From Spartinivicinus poritis (GTDB lineage: Bacteria; Pseudomonadota; Gammaproteobacteria; Pseudomonadales; Zooshikellaceae): a DNA stretch of 64,000 bases. The translations under genes were made by a program, and so were the position numbers. The notes under the pieces are model-generated. The model was given only the letters and a program-made list of their open reading frames with translations, ran no database searches and was not told where the DNA came from. Location of the stretch: assembly GCF_028858535.1 (NCBI RefSeq), contig NZ_JAPMOU010000013.1:62001-126000 (forward strand), read 5' to 3'. This document shows positions 31,348 to 39,826 of this stretch, one piece after another; position 1 is the stretch's first letter; each line of letters opens with the position of its first letter.

Positions 31348-31485
31348 TTTTGTTAATTATTTCCTGTATATGAATTTATTTATATATTTAAACAAGTTCG
31401 GTTTAAAGTTTTAAAATCTTCAATAAGATTTAAGCAATTATCAATGGCAAAGTGAACTCCTTAAATTGTGTTTTAAGGGGCTCTT

Positions 31486-32496
31486 ATGCAGCAAGATAAA
31501 GAGATTGCTTTTGATCTTATGCGATGCATTGCATCAATTGGTGTTGTTGCTATTCATGTTATCAGCCCATACCGTCAGTTACTCAATGAAGTTCCGCTTA
31601 ATGATTGGTTAATCGCCGTTAGTGTTGATAGTTTTTTTCGTTGGGCTGTTCCTATTTTTATAATGATTTCAGGCGCATTATTACTGCATGATAGTCGCCC
31701 CTTTAACCTTACTTATTATACCAAACGTAGATTACTTAAAGTATTTATTCCTTTTTTAGCCTGGTCATTATTTTATCTTTGCTTTTCTGGGCTTACTTAC
31801 ACAGGCTTTAACCCTGATATAATAATAACCAAATTACAAACTATTTATAAAAAAGCTAGCTATTATCATCTGGGCTTCTTTTATTACTTTATCCCGCTTT
31901 ATTTCGTTATCCCGCTACTTAAGTCATTGGTAAAAAGCGATCAGCCTATTTTTCTATACCTATTATTGTTAGCCTGGTTAACAGCATCAGGCTGTCATTT
32001 ATTTTATTTTGATGGAGCATTTACTCATAAATTAGTGCTTTACTCAGGCTATTTAGTTTTCGGTTACTTATTATGGCAGCACCCCATACAAGGGGTTAAC
32101 TGGTTACTAGTGCTAGCTGGGTTAGCCGCTACTATTACCACCATAGCAATGGTGGTTAGTCTTAGTTTAGAAAATAATGACTTTACTGTTGGCCGCTGGT
32201 TGTCTTATAAAACCCTTAATCGGGTGCTCATTGCAGGCATGGTATTTGTGGTTCTTTTATACTGCAGCCGTTTTATCAAAGGCTATTGTAAAAAAGTCGT
32301 CAGCTTTGTCAGTCAATACAGCCTCGGTTTATATTTTATTCACCCTATTTTTCTTTGGCCATTAAAAGAGTATGAGCTTTACTTTGCTAACCCTTTATTG
32401 ACGATATTCTGTTGGGTCAGTCTGGCTGGGGGCTTAGCGCTACTGGCGAGTTGGTTGTTGGGGAGGAGTCAGTACACCAAGTGGCTAGCACCTTAG
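31486..32496 (+). CDS. Membrane acyltransferase, acyltransferase_3 family
   Basis: This is a 336-residue integral membrane protein. The N-terminus IAFDLMRCIASIGVVAIHV carries the hallmark Arg...His arrangement of acyltransferase_3 (OafA/WecH-like) proteins. About ten hydrophobic segments follow, including the signature IFIMISGALLL. Members transfer acetyl or other acyl groups to sugars of surface polysaccharides or lipids; the substrate here is unknown. It stands alone, with the ribosome-binding site ttaagggg before the ATG. Its stop codon lies inside the left arm of the inverted repeat at 32491-32642. Confidence 0.82.
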   Translation: MQQDKEIAFDLMRCIASIGVVAIHVISPYRQLLNEVPLNDWLIAVSVDSFFRWAVPIFIMISGALLLHDSRPFNLTYYTKRRLLKVFIPFLAWSLFYLCFSGLTYTGFNPDIIITKLQTIYKKASYYHLGFFYYFIPLYFVIPLLKSLVKSDQPIFLYLLLLAWLTASGCHLFYFDGAFTHKLVLYSGYLVFGYLLWQHPIQGVNWLLVLAGLAATITTIAMVVSLSLENNDFTVGRWLSYKTLNRVLIAGMVFVVLLYCSRFIKGYCKKVVSFVSQYSLGLYFIHPIFLWPLKEYELYFANPLLTIFCWVSLAGGLALLASWLLGRSQYTKWLAP

Positions 32497-32642
32497 GAGG
32501 CTGTCGCAAAACTACTGCGCTTGCAAATACAGCGTTAAAAATCGGCTCAAAGTACTCATTTATTAAGTATAAACTCCGCCTTTTCGCCGATTTTTGCCTT
32601 GTCTTTGCTTCGCTCATCACCTTTTGCAACACCCTCTTAGGG
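32491..32642. repeat. 152-bp inverted-repeat element overlapping the acyltransferase stop codon
   Basis: The left end ccttaggaggctgtcgcaaa and the right end (reverse complement ccctaagagggtgttgcaaa) pair with a few mismatches. An inner stem, aaaaatcggc (32537-32546) with gccgattttt (32586-32595), is perfect. Half-copies of the terminal motif occur elsewhere: ttttcaacagcctcttaggg at about 41123-41142, and gaggagattgtcgcaaaa at the right window edge. This is a MITE-like or terminator-like intergenic repeat. Confidence 0.55.
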
Positions 32643-32774
32643 AGATAAATAACCCTTCGCTTTGGCTATACTCTTAGCGAATGGCAAGTTCCTTATTTCG
32701 TTCACATTTCTTCCTCATTTGTTACGTACCTTTAAATCATCAACAAACAACAGCAACGAACGAGGTACCACACA

Positions 32775-33194
32775 ATGAACAAACTAGGTTATGGCTTAGC
32801 AGCAATGGCACTGACGCTTCCTTTAGCTTTCAACAACTTAGCCTGGAGTGAACCCCATCCTGGAAAGCATAAAGGACCTAAGATTGCCAAGGAACTATCC
32901 CTTACTGCTGAGCAAAAAGAAGCATTTAAATCCATCATGAGCAACCAGCGTAAACAACGTTGTGCAATTCATGAAAAGTATCGGCCACAAATTCAAGCTG
33001 AAATGGAGCAAATACATCAAAGCACTGTTAGTCAGCTGTCCAGTGTTTTATCAGCAGAACAAATTGATAAATTCCAGCAACTTCATGAAAAGCGTAAAGA
33101 GCGTCGTCAGCAGCATAAAAAACGTTTTAATTGCGAACAAGGCCCTGGTTTCAAAGGTAGACACTCTGCGCGTGGAGAAAATACAGGGCTATAG
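32775..33194 (+). CDS. Spy/CpxP-family periplasmic chaperone-like protein
   Basis: The 139-residue protein has a signal peptide (about 1-25, LAAMALTLPLAF). Two LTxxQ-type motifs follow in a helical mature region: LSLTAEQKEAF and LSAEQIDKFQQL. The mature protein is very basic and rich in Lys/Arg/Gln, ending in a KERRQQHKKR tail. Spy and CpxP are periplasmic ATP-independent chaperones or stress inhibitors induced by BaeR and CpxR. The baeSR pair sits about 1.5 kb upstream, and an ECF sigma/anti-sigma pair sits just downstream. A strong hairpin terminator follows at 33275. Confidence 0.78.
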   Translation: MNKLGYGLAAMALTLPLAFNNLAWSEPHPGKHKGPKIAKELSLTAEQKEAFKSIMSNQRKQRCAIHEKYRPQIQAEMEQIHQSTVSQLSSVLSAEQIDKFQQLHEKRKERRQQHKKRFNCEQGPGFKGRHSARGENTGL

Positions 33195-33274
33195 GATAGA
33201 TATTTAAAATAACCGACAAACTTTTTTATTATTGCTCGGGAATAACTCCACTAATCAAGTTGTTAATGAGTATG

Positions 33275-33325
33275 ACTGTTAGCGAAAAGCAACAAACTAC
33301 TTTTCGCTAATAGTTTTATTTATTT
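33275..33325 (+). terminator. Rho-independent terminator after the Spy-like gene
   Basis: TTAGCGAAAAG (33279-33289) pairs perfectly with CTTTTCGCTAA (33300-33310) around a 10-base loop. The stem extends outward to 15 pairs with one G-U. The T-rich stretch tagttttatttattt follows on the plus strand. Confidence 0.75.
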
Positions 33326-33340
33326 AATAGGAGTAACTCG

Positions 33341-33715
33341 ATGCATAAACTACGTCTTACCGCTGCCGCACTATTTATTGCGACCACTGCTGCTTGTGCT
33401 AATGCAGGCCACGGGCCAGCTCAAAAACAAAATGGCATTTTGGTAGGGGATAATGGCATGACGCTTTATACCTTTGATAAAGATGTCGCCAATTCAGGGA
33501 AAAGCGTTTGTAATGGCAAATGTGCGGTCAATTGGCCCCCTTTATATGCAGACAAAGCGGCTAAGCCTAGCGGGGACTTTTCCATTGTTACCCGAGATGA
33601 TGGCAGCAAACAGTGGGCGATTAAGGGCAAGCCCCTATACTTTTGGATTAAAGACCAAAAACCAGGTGATACCACTGGCGATGGCTTTAAAAATGTATGG
33701 CATGTTGTTCAATAA
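33341..33715 (+). CDS. COG4315-type secreted protein with Yx(FWY)xxD repeats
   Basis: The 124-residue protein has a signal peptide ending near TTAACANAG. Cys19 could be lipidated, but the lipobox (TAAC) is weak. The mature part has the two repeats typical of PF03640: GMTLYTFDKDV with CNGKCAVNWPPL, and GKPLYFWIKDQKPGD ending in VWHVV. The family is widespread and uncharacterised, and often sits beside ECF sigma factors or haem proteins. The ECF sigma gene begins 24 bases downstream, so they may be co-transcribed. The ribosome-binding site aggagtaactcg precedes the ATG. Confidence 0.8.
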   Translation: MHKLRLTAAALFIATTAACANAGHGPAQKQNGILVGDNGMTLYTFDKDVANSGKSVCNGKCAVNWPPLYADKAAKPSGDFSIVTRDDGSKQWAIKGKPLYFWIKDQKPGDTTGDGFKNVWHVVQ

Positions 33716-33739
33716 TCATTGCTGTTCTTGAGGTGATGT

Positions 33740-34252
33740 ATGGATAGCTTTGAGGCTCATTTACCCCGCTTGCGCCGTTATGCGATTGCTCTAACAGGCG
33801 ACCAACACGCAGCAGATGACCTAGTGCAAGACACGTTGGAAAGAGGCTGGAGAAAGCTATCATTATTTCGACGTGGTAGTCGGCTGGATAGATGGTTAAT
33901 GACAATTATGCACAATGTGTTTGTTAACCAATATCGTCGCCGCATACCACAGCCCGACCCTTACCATGAACTCAATGAAGAGCCCAGCAGCCGAGCTACC
34001 CAAGCTGATGCTTTGGAGCTACGTGATATCCGAGTCGCTATTGCTCAACTGCCAATTGAACAGCGCGAAGTGCTGCTGCTGGTCACCCTTGAAGAATATT
34101 CCTACGTTGACACAGCAAAAATTCTCGGTATTCCCCAAGGGACAGTGATGTCAAGACTCTCCCGAGCCCGTGCCAAACTGGCCACCATACTTGCTAACAA
34201 TAATAATCCAAGCAATGATAGCCACCCGCATTCGCTGAGGATTGTGAAATGA
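33740..34252 (+). CDS. ECF-family RNA polymerase sigma factor
   Basis: The 170-residue protein has sigma region 2 (about 10-70, with DDLVQDTLERGW and RLDRWLMTIMHNV) and region 4 (about 105-155, with LPIEQREVLLLV and GIPQGTVMSRLSRARAKL). It lacks regions 1 and 3, as ECF factors do. Its last bases overlap the next gene by four (ATGA), a tight translational coupling to the putative anti-sigma factor. The ribosome-binding site gaggtgatgt precedes the ATG. The stimulus is unknown, but the neighbours point to the cell envelope. Confidence 0.88.
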   Translation: MDSFEAHLPRLRRYAIALTGDQHAADDLVQDTLERGWRKLSLFRRGSRLDRWLMTIMHNVFVNQYRRRIPQPDPYHELNEEPSSRATQADALELRDIRVAIAQLPIEQREVLLLVTLEEYSYVDTAKILGIPQGTVMSRLSRARAKLATILANNNNPSNDSHPHSLRIVK

Positions 34253-35037
34253 ACAAGCCAAGTGAAAATGAACTACATGCCTATGTGGACAACCAACTGG
34301 ATCCAGCCCGTCACAACGAGCTTGAGCAATGGCTAGCAGAACACCCTGAAGAAGCGAATCAAATAAATAATTGGAAAAAGCAGCAACAACTCATCCAGCA
34401 AGATTTTACTGCTGAGTTATCAGCCCCTATACCCAATCATTTAAAACTAGCTGCTCGCCGCCCTGCTGCTCAGAGATCAGCCTGGTTTCGGGTTGCTGCC
34501 GCTGTTGCCTGGATGACTTTCGGTGGAATAGTTGGTTTTAACCTTCAAGGTAAGTACACTCAAGAACAAAACATTCCTCCTATTGCTGCCACCCCTCCAC
34601 CATCGTTTTTACCCATTGCTCAACAGGCGACTTTAGCGCATGTGGTTTACACCCCTGAAGTGCGCCACCCCGTTGAAGTAAGAGCAGATCAAGAAGCTCA
34701 TCTTGTTAAGTGGCTTTCAAAACGATTGGGTATTCAGCTGCGTATCCCTCAACTAACAAGCCGTGGTTACCGTTTAGTCGGTGGACGTCTATTACCAGGT
34801 GACAAAGGCCCTGTTGCGCATTTTATGTACGAAAATAATGCTGGCAATCGCCTTACTCTTTATGTTCGCCATGATGCAACAGAAAATCGTGAAACCGCCT
34901 TTCACTACACCCAAACTAATAAGGTAGGTGTATTCTATTGGGTAGACCGCGAATTAGGTTATGCATTAACAGGTGAATTACCGCGCGATCAATTACTGGG
35001 GTTGGCAGAATTGACCTACGACCAACTCAGCTCATAA
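34249..35037 (+). CDS. Membrane anti-sigma factor for the adjacent ECF sigma
   Basis: The 262-residue protein has a cytoplasmic N-terminal anti-sigma domain (ENELHAYVDNQLDP...LEQWLAEHPE). One membrane segment lies near residues 82-100 (FRVAAAVAWMTFGGIVGF), followed by a periplasmic C-terminal domain. That domain contains the segment GYRLVGGRLLPGDKGPVAHFMY, as in other proteobacterial transmembrane anti-sigma factors of this type. No HxxxCxxC zinc motif is present. The start overlaps the sigma stop, so the partners are translated together. It should hold the sigma factor inactive until an envelope signal arrives. Confidence 0.85.
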   Translation: MNKPSENELHAYVDNQLDPARHNELEQWLAEHPEEANQINNWKKQQQLIQQDFTAELSAPIPNHLKLAARRPAAQRSAWFRVAAAVAWMTFGGIVGFNLQGKYTQEQNIPPIAATPPPSFLPIAQQATLAHVVYTPEVRHPVEVRADQEAHLVKWLSKRLGIQLRIPQLTSRGYRLVGGRLLPGDKGPVAHFMYENNAGNRLTLYVRHDATENRETAFHYTQTNKVGVFYWVDRELGYALTGELPRDQLLGLAELTYDQLSS

Positions 35038-35055
35038 CTGATTGATGGCATATCA

Positions 35056-35451
35056 ATGAAAAAACTAATGATTTATTTCTCGGCAGGTTGTTTGGGTGCT
35101 CTTGCCAATAGCTTAACGGTTTGGTCATTTGGCTATTTCGGTATTACCAGAGCAATGGATGTTGCTATTGCCCCTTTTTTAAGCCCTGATTGGCTTTACC
35201 CACGTATTGTATGGGGTGGTATCTGGGGACTATTGTTTTTATTGCCTTTTATGAAATCTAAACTATTGCTTAAAGGCAGCCTGTTGAGTTTAGGTCCAAC
35301 GGCTGTTCAACTGTTTGTGGTATTCCCCTATAAGGCCCATAAAGGTATGGCTGGACTTGAGCTTGGGTTACTGACACCAGTATTTGTTGTATTTTTTAAT
35401 TGGGTTTGGGGATTTGTAGCAGCGCTAGCAATCAAACTCACCAGAAGGTAA
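35056..35451 (+). CDS. Small integral membrane protein of unknown function
   Basis: This 131-residue protein has about four hydrophobic segments (YFSAGCLGALANSLTVW; IVWGGIWGLLFLLPF; LSLGPTAVQLFVVF; VFVVFFNWVWGFVAALAI). It begins 18 bases after the anti-sigma stop in the same orientation and may be the last gene of the sigma operon. I do not recognise the family. Its stop codon is built into a perfect 15-base hairpin. Confidence 0.65.
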   Translation: MKKLMIYFSAGCLGALANSLTVWSFGYFGITRAMDVAIAPFLSPDWLYPRIVWGGIWGLLFLLPFMKSKLLLKGSLLSLGPTAVQLFVVFPYKAHKGMAGLELGLLTPVFVVFFNWVWGFVAALAIKLTRR

Positions 35452-35469
35452 AGCTTACCTTCTGGTGAG
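35437..35469. terminator. Perfect 15-bp hairpin between convergent genes
   Basis: CTCACCAGAAGGTAA (35437-35451) pairs exactly with TTACCTTCTGGTGAG (35455-35469) around the 3-base loop agc. The left arm contains the last codons and stop of the membrane protein gene. The convergent OmpA-lipoprotein gene ends at 35506. There is no long T-run on either side, so it may act as a weak bidirectional terminator or an mRNA-stabilising hairpin. Confidence 0.6.
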
Positions 35470-35505
35470 TATACCCTAACGTTGCATAAATTAGGGTAGA
35501 AAGGA

Positions 35506-36156
35506 TTAATACTGAGCAGGCGGCTTCAGGTTAATTTCTACCCGGCGGTTCTGCTGGCGACCACCCGTCGAACTATTATCAGCAATCGGGTTGTCAGGAC
35601 CGGCACCATAATAACTGACCCGGTTTGGTGTCACACCTTGGTTGATCAAGTAACTAGCAACACTTTGCGCCCGTTTCTGCGACAGTTGCTGGTTATATTG
35701 ATAACCACCAGTACTATCAGTGTGGCCAACAACCTCAACACCATTCTTATCAAATTCTTTCAACACAGTTGATACTGAGTTGAGTACTCGATAGAACCCA
35801 GCCTGAATGTCGTATGAATTAGTATTAAAGGTGATGTTACCTGGCATAATTAAGCGTAAGTGATTGCCTTGACGCTGTACCCGTACACCTGTACCACGAA
35901 GTTGCGCTCTTAGCTTATCTTCTTGCCGGTCAACATAGTAGCCATACCCAGCACCTGCCGCAGCACCTGCAGCTGCACCTTTAAGGGCACCTTTTTTACC
36001 ATCAGCCAAACCACCCACTACAGCACCGGCTAGTGCACCAATCCCACCGTATTTTGAGGTTTTATTAAACTCTTCCTCCCCGGTATAAGGGTTGGTCGTT
36101 TGGCAGCCCGCCAGCACTGTTACAGCCAAAGTTGTTGCAGCAATTTTCTTTATCAT
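35506..36156 (-). CDS. YiaD-like OmpA-family outer-membrane lipoprotein
   Basis: The 216-residue protein has a lipoprotein signal peptide with lipobox LAGC (Cys18). A glycine-zipper region follows (about 37-75, with GALAGAVVGGLADG and AAAGAAAGAGYGYY). The C-terminal OmpA domain (about 105-210) shows VEVVGHTDSTGG, the TD...RAQSVASYL helix and NRRVEIN. The OmpA domain binds peptidoglycan non-covalently, tying the outer membrane to the wall. It is monocistronic, facing the sigma operon, with repeat copy C upstream. Confidence 0.88.
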   Translation of the reverse strand: MIKKIAATTLAVTVLAGCQTTNPYTGEEEFNKTSKYGGIGALAGAVVGGLADGKKGALKGAAAGAAAGAGYGYYVDRQEDKLRAQLRGTGVRVQRQGNHLRLIMPGNITFNTNSYDIQAGFYRVLNSVSTVLKEFDKNGVEVVGHTDSTGGYQYNQQLSQKRAQSVASYLINQGVTPNRVSYYGAGPDNPIADNSSTGGRQQNRRVEINLKPPAQY

Positions 36157-36299
36157 ATAAGCATCCTATACAAAAAGTGGATTACTTTCATAAAGCAATA
36201 GTGACCTACTGGCCACTTTTTTAGTTCAGCCGATTGTAACCTCATTGTTTGACGACAAAAAGTAAACGATCAAAGTTTGTGAAATCGGCATAAAAAAGA

Positions 36300-36426
36300 T
36301 ATATATCCAATACGAGTGGTTTTTTAGGGGTGGCCAGCGCATAACGAAGCCCCATGGGCCTATATAAAGGGTGAACTGCGCTCATACCCTATGCGAAGCT
36401 TAAAAATCACTTGTGAATGAGCATAC
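36300..36426. repeat. Dispersed ~130-bp imperfect palindrome, copy C, in a 356-base gap
   Basis: It fills most of the gene-free stretch 36157-36512. One end reads tatatatccaatacgagtgg and then tttttagg. The other end, on the opposite strand, reads gtatgctcattcacaagtga and then ttttta. The centre contains ggcctatataaaggg, matching the central block of copy B in inverted orientation. I see no gene in this gap. The promoter of the OmpA lipoprotein should lie between 36157 and 36300. Confidence 0.6.
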
Positions 36427-36512
36427 CTCAAAACACAATTCCAGTACCTATCTACCGAGTGTCTTGCACTTTTGATAAATCTCTCACCACTTTATTGAAC
36501 AATAACTAAAGA

Positions 36513-37688
36513 TTAGACTGGCTTTCTGGTCAGTAACTCAGAGATCAATCTCACACGATCAGTGGCTTTATTAGAGAGAACGATATCTGCCATCCGACAT
36601 ATCATCTGCTCAAAGTCTTCATCTAAACAGCTACCCCGCTCAAGCAATGCATTAAACTGATGGGTATTATGGTTAATAATTTCTTCACAATAACTCAAGT
36701 CATTGTCATCAATAGGTAAACGAGCAATAGCCTGCACAAGTTGTTGAGTGGTCTTTTCCGTCATAGTCGCTACTTGTTGTATTACTTCTTGACAGCTATC
36801 CCCTGTCTTTTGCACATAACGATGAACCCTCAGAACTAACATTTTCATTATTTCTCGCTGTTCTTTAAGCAGGTTTCTCTCTTCTAACACAGATAGTTGG
36901 CGATCAATGACTTGAAGGATTTTTTCAATCAGCGTAAATACTAAATCTTTATCTTGCTTAATTTGCTCAGGAATGACTTTAACCAACAATGAAACATCAC
37001 CATAATTAAATATCATTTTTTTACCAAACTGGTAGCGCTCTCCCATTCCTTTTAACTGATCAAGCAACTGCGACTCCAGCGCCTTTGCCATACCATGAGC
37101 TTCCATATTTTTTACTGAATTATGACAGCGTAATTGCAAGCTGCACTCTAAATTAAAGGCCCTCATGGTTTTAAATAGTTGCTGACTCAACTCATCAATA
37201 TTCTCAGTCTGCAGTGCCTCTAAGTTAAAATCGATAACGGTATTTAACAAAAATTTTTGCTTATCTTCAGCAAACTCAGGTATTTTTAACTGCAATCTTT
37301 TCTTCAACTGCCGGCTGGCAATCGAGTGGAATATCTCTTTCGTTATACGAGCACTCAACTCCTGGTCTGACACAGTACTTGCTATTAAGTCATGGCACCC
37401 CATTTCCAGCGCTTTCACTTTAAAGTCTAGCTCCTGGCAGTCCGCCACCAATACCACTGAAATATTATTGCCCTGATCAAACTCATAGAGTTGTTGGCAC
37501 AAGGTTAGTAGTTGCTCATCACTCCCTATCACCCGTAACACAATGACATCAACAGCCGGATTTTCAGCAGCAGTAAAGCAGTCATCGGCAACCTTTAAAG
37601 GGATTACTTCAAAGTATTGAGTAAGCCGTTGGGTTAAAGGACCATTGAATGACTCATCATAAATTGCGATGGTATGTTGCGACGACAT
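36513..37688 (-). CDS. Degenerate receiver-domain protein of unknown function
   Basis: The 391-residue protein begins after a strong ribosome-binding site (caaggaggggggtATG). Residues of about 5-125 have the alternating strand-helix pattern of a response-regulator receiver. However, the phospho-acceptor position reads VDVIVLRVIG with no Asp, and the conserved Lys is not visible, so it is probably not phosphorylated. The remainder (about 130-391) is mostly helical and rich in Gln, Glu and Leu, with no recognisable output domain. It might act as a phosphorylation-independent scaffold or adaptor. There are no operon partners. The family is not recognised. Confidence 0.7.
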   Translation of the reverse strand: MSSQHTIAIYDESFNGPLTQRLTQYFEVIPLKVADDCFTAAENPAVDVIVLRVIGSDEQLLTLCQQLYEFDQGNNISVVLVADCQELDFKVKALEMGCHDLIASTVSDQELSARITKEIFHSIASRQLKKRLQLKIPEFAEDKQKFLLNTVIDFNLEALQTENIDELSQQLFKTMRAFNLECSLQLRCHNSVKNMEAHGMAKALESQLLDQLKGMGERYQFGKKMIFNYGDVSLLVKVIPEQIKQDKDLVFTLIEKILQVIDRQLSVLEERNLLKEQREIMKMLVLRVHRYVQKTGDSCQEVIQQVATMTEKTTQQLVQAIARLPIDDNDLSYCEEIINHNTHQFNALLERGSCLDEDFEQMICRMADIVLSNKATDRVRLISELLTRKPV

Positions 37689-37762
37689 ACCCCCCTCCTT
37701 GGGAAAACAAAAGCCGATTTTAATCCCATTAAGTGTAGCTGATGGGCAATGACTCGTATTGG

Positions 37763-37893
37763 GTATATACCCTTCACGAATGATTTCTAGGTTTTGTTAT
37801 CTTCATTCCTCGCCCCAATCACCTATTATTTATAGGCTCATGGAGCCTCGTCACTTGATGGCCGCACCTAAAAACCATTCGTATTGGGTATAC
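37763..37893. repeat. Dispersed ~130-bp imperfect palindrome, copy B
   Basis: The left arm runs gtatatacccttcacgaatg then atttctagg. The right arm on the opposite strand runs gtatacccaatacgaatgg then tttttaggt. The centre carries ttataggctcatggagcctc. The short motif cgtattgggtata also occurs just outside the left end (37755-37767), which suggests a junction or a second partial copy. Confidence 0.65.
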
Positions 37894-37945
37894 TACTCTT
37901 AAAGACCATAAATTTTTCAAGATAATAAATCCCTTTATAAGAGTA

Positions 37946-37965
37946 GTAAAGAGCACCTCTAATAG
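37946..37965. repeat. 20-bp dispersed motif, copy 1
   Basis: The sequence gtaaagagcacctctaatag closely matches ctaaagggcacctctattaa at 45452-45471 and ctaaagggcacctctaatag at 46534-46553. All three lie at gene ends or in gaps. The function is unknown. Confidence 0.45.
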
Positions 37966-37982
37966 TTGTTTATGGCCTCTGA

Positions 37983-39626
37983 TTATTGGATATCTGCTCG
38001 AATTTTCTTTTTATCTATTTTCCCGACACTGGTTTTAGGAATTGCCTCGACAAATTCTATACGATCAGGAATCGCCCACTTATTAATTTCACCTGTATCA
38101 ACATATGTTTGTAAATGTTGTTTAATGGTTTCCGCCGTTGCCGTTTGATCTTTTTCTAACACCAACATAGCAAAAGGCCGCTCTCCCCAACGATCATCAG
38201 GTATGCCCACAACAGCAGCCTCTGCTATTGCCGAGTGTTGTGAAAGCAGGTTTTCTAAATCAAGGGATGAAATCCACTCACCACCGGTTTTAATAATGTC
38301 TTTCATGCGATCGCAAATTTGCACAAACCCTAACTCGTCAATAGTGGCCATATCGCCTGTATGTAACCACCCTCCCTGCCATAAGTCTTCACTCTTTTCT
38401 GGCTCTTTAAAATAGCCTTGAGTTAACCAGGGCGTACGGCACACTATTTCGCCTACTGACTTACCATCATGAGGTAATAACTTGCCATTTTCATCCATTA
38501 CTTCTAAATCAACCAGCGCTGAAGGAATGCCCGTTTTAATCCGATAATTCAATTGCTCATCAGGATTTAGCGCCTGTAGTTCATCATTTAAATAAGCAAC
38601 AGCTAATAGAGGGCAGGTTTCGGACATACCATAAGCCCCATTCAGATGAATCCCCACCTCTCTTGCTGCAACAGCCAGCCCTTTGGGTAATGCGGAACCG
38701 CCAATTAAGACTTTCCAGTTATCAAACTTAATATTATTGGCCTTGGCTGCCTGAACAATCATAAACATAATGGTCGGCACACAATGGGAGAAAGAAACTT
38801 TTTCTGTCATATACAACTTGAGCAGCATTTCTGGCTCATATCGGCCAGGATAAACCTGCTTTGCACCTAACATGGTCGCTGCGTAAGGCACCCCCCAACC
38901 ATGCACATGAAACATCGGGGTAATAGGCATGTACACATCAGAAGACTTCATTAAATCATGTCCAGACAAGGTGCCCAGTGCCTGGGCAATGACTAATGAA
39001 TGCAACACTAACTGGCGGTGAGTGAAATATACTCCTTTAGGGTTACCGGTAGTGCCTGTTGTATAAAAAGTTGTTGCTACGCTATTTTCATCAAAATCCG
39101 GGAAATCATAGTGCGAATCGGCCTCAGCCAATAACTGTTCATATTCGCCAATAAAAGGTAATTTGTCAGGCACTGCTGCATTTTTATTATCAGACAGCAG
39201 CACATAGTTAGTGACCGTTTTTAGCTGGTCATGAATACCTTCAATAATCGGTAAAAACTCATCATTGACTAGTACCAATGTGTCGTCTGCATGATTCATG
39301 GTATACAACACCTGATCAGGCGACAGCCGTATATTAACCGTATGGATAATGGCCCCAATCATCGGAATTGCAAACATACACTCAAGATAACGGTGGCTAT
39401 CCCACTCCATCACCCCCACTGCATCACCGGGCTTTACCCCTGCTTTTACCAGTAAATTAGCTAGCCGACAGATGCGTTCTTTTAATGTGGAATAGTTGTA
39501 GCGCATTTGATCACGGTAAACAATCTCTCGATTGGGCTCATAACGGCCACCAGAGAGTAACAGTCGTTTCAGCAGTAAGGGGTAATTATAAGCAGATTGA
39601 GTAGGGTCAATTATCTTGGTTTTCAT
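37983..39626 (-). CDS. Acyl-CoA ligase, AlkK/DmdB-like (AMP-forming)
   Basis: The 547-residue protein carries the adenylate-forming motifs in order: FYTTGTTGNPKGVYF (A3, about 190), PMFHVHGWGVPY (about 235), LNGAYGMSETCPLL (A5, about 335), WLHTGDMATIDELGF (A7, about 420), CDRMKDIIKTGGEWIS (A8) and PKTSVGKIDKKKIR near the end with the catalytic Lys. The overall pattern matches medium- or long-chain fatty acyl-CoA synthetases of the AlkK group, which also includes the methylmercaptopropionate ligase DmdB. The substrate cannot be decided from sequence alone. It is divergent from a thiolase (39827), consistent with a role in fatty-acid or related acid catabolism. Confidence 0.88.
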   Translation of the reverse strand: MKTKIIDPTQSAYNYPLLLKRLLLSGGRYEPNREIVYRDQMRYNYSTLKERICRLANLLVKAGVKPGDAVGVMEWDSHRYLECMFAIPMIGAIIHTVNIRLSPDQVLYTMNHADDTLVLVNDEFLPIIEGIHDQLKTVTNYVLLSDNKNAAVPDKLPFIGEYEQLLAEADSHYDFPDFDENSVATTFYTTGTTGNPKGVYFTHRQLVLHSLVIAQALGTLSGHDLMKSSDVYMPITPMFHVHGWGVPYAATMLGAKQVYPGRYEPEMLLKLYMTEKVSFSHCVPTIMFMIVQAAKANNIKFDNWKVLIGGSALPKGLAVAAREVGIHLNGAYGMSETCPLLAVAYLNDELQALNPDEQLNYRIKTGIPSALVDLEVMDENGKLLPHDGKSVGEIVCRTPWLTQGYFKEPEKSEDLWQGGWLHTGDMATIDELGFVQICDRMKDIIKTGGEWISSLDLENLLSQHSAIAEAAVVGIPDDRWGERPFAMLVLEKDQTATAETIKQHLQTYVDTGEINKWAIPDRIEFVEAIPKTSVGKIDKKKIRADIQ

Positions 39627-39826
39627 TACCGGAAATTCCTTTTTGTTTTAATATTTCTATTTAATATTTCTGTAAAAATTTTATCTACCTTTTTGTTACA
39701 TTTGCTCAAAATCTAGTATACGTTAACTGACTTACAGTACTGAAATATTTTGGGCTAGCCAAAACCGGTGGAGCACGATAAAGTCATATCAAAAAATAAC
39801 GCTATTATCACCAATTAGGATAGATC

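Noticed and set aside
32412-32648. Overlapping frames on both strands at the acyltransferase end
   Set aside because: They run through the inverted-repeat element and have no start signals.
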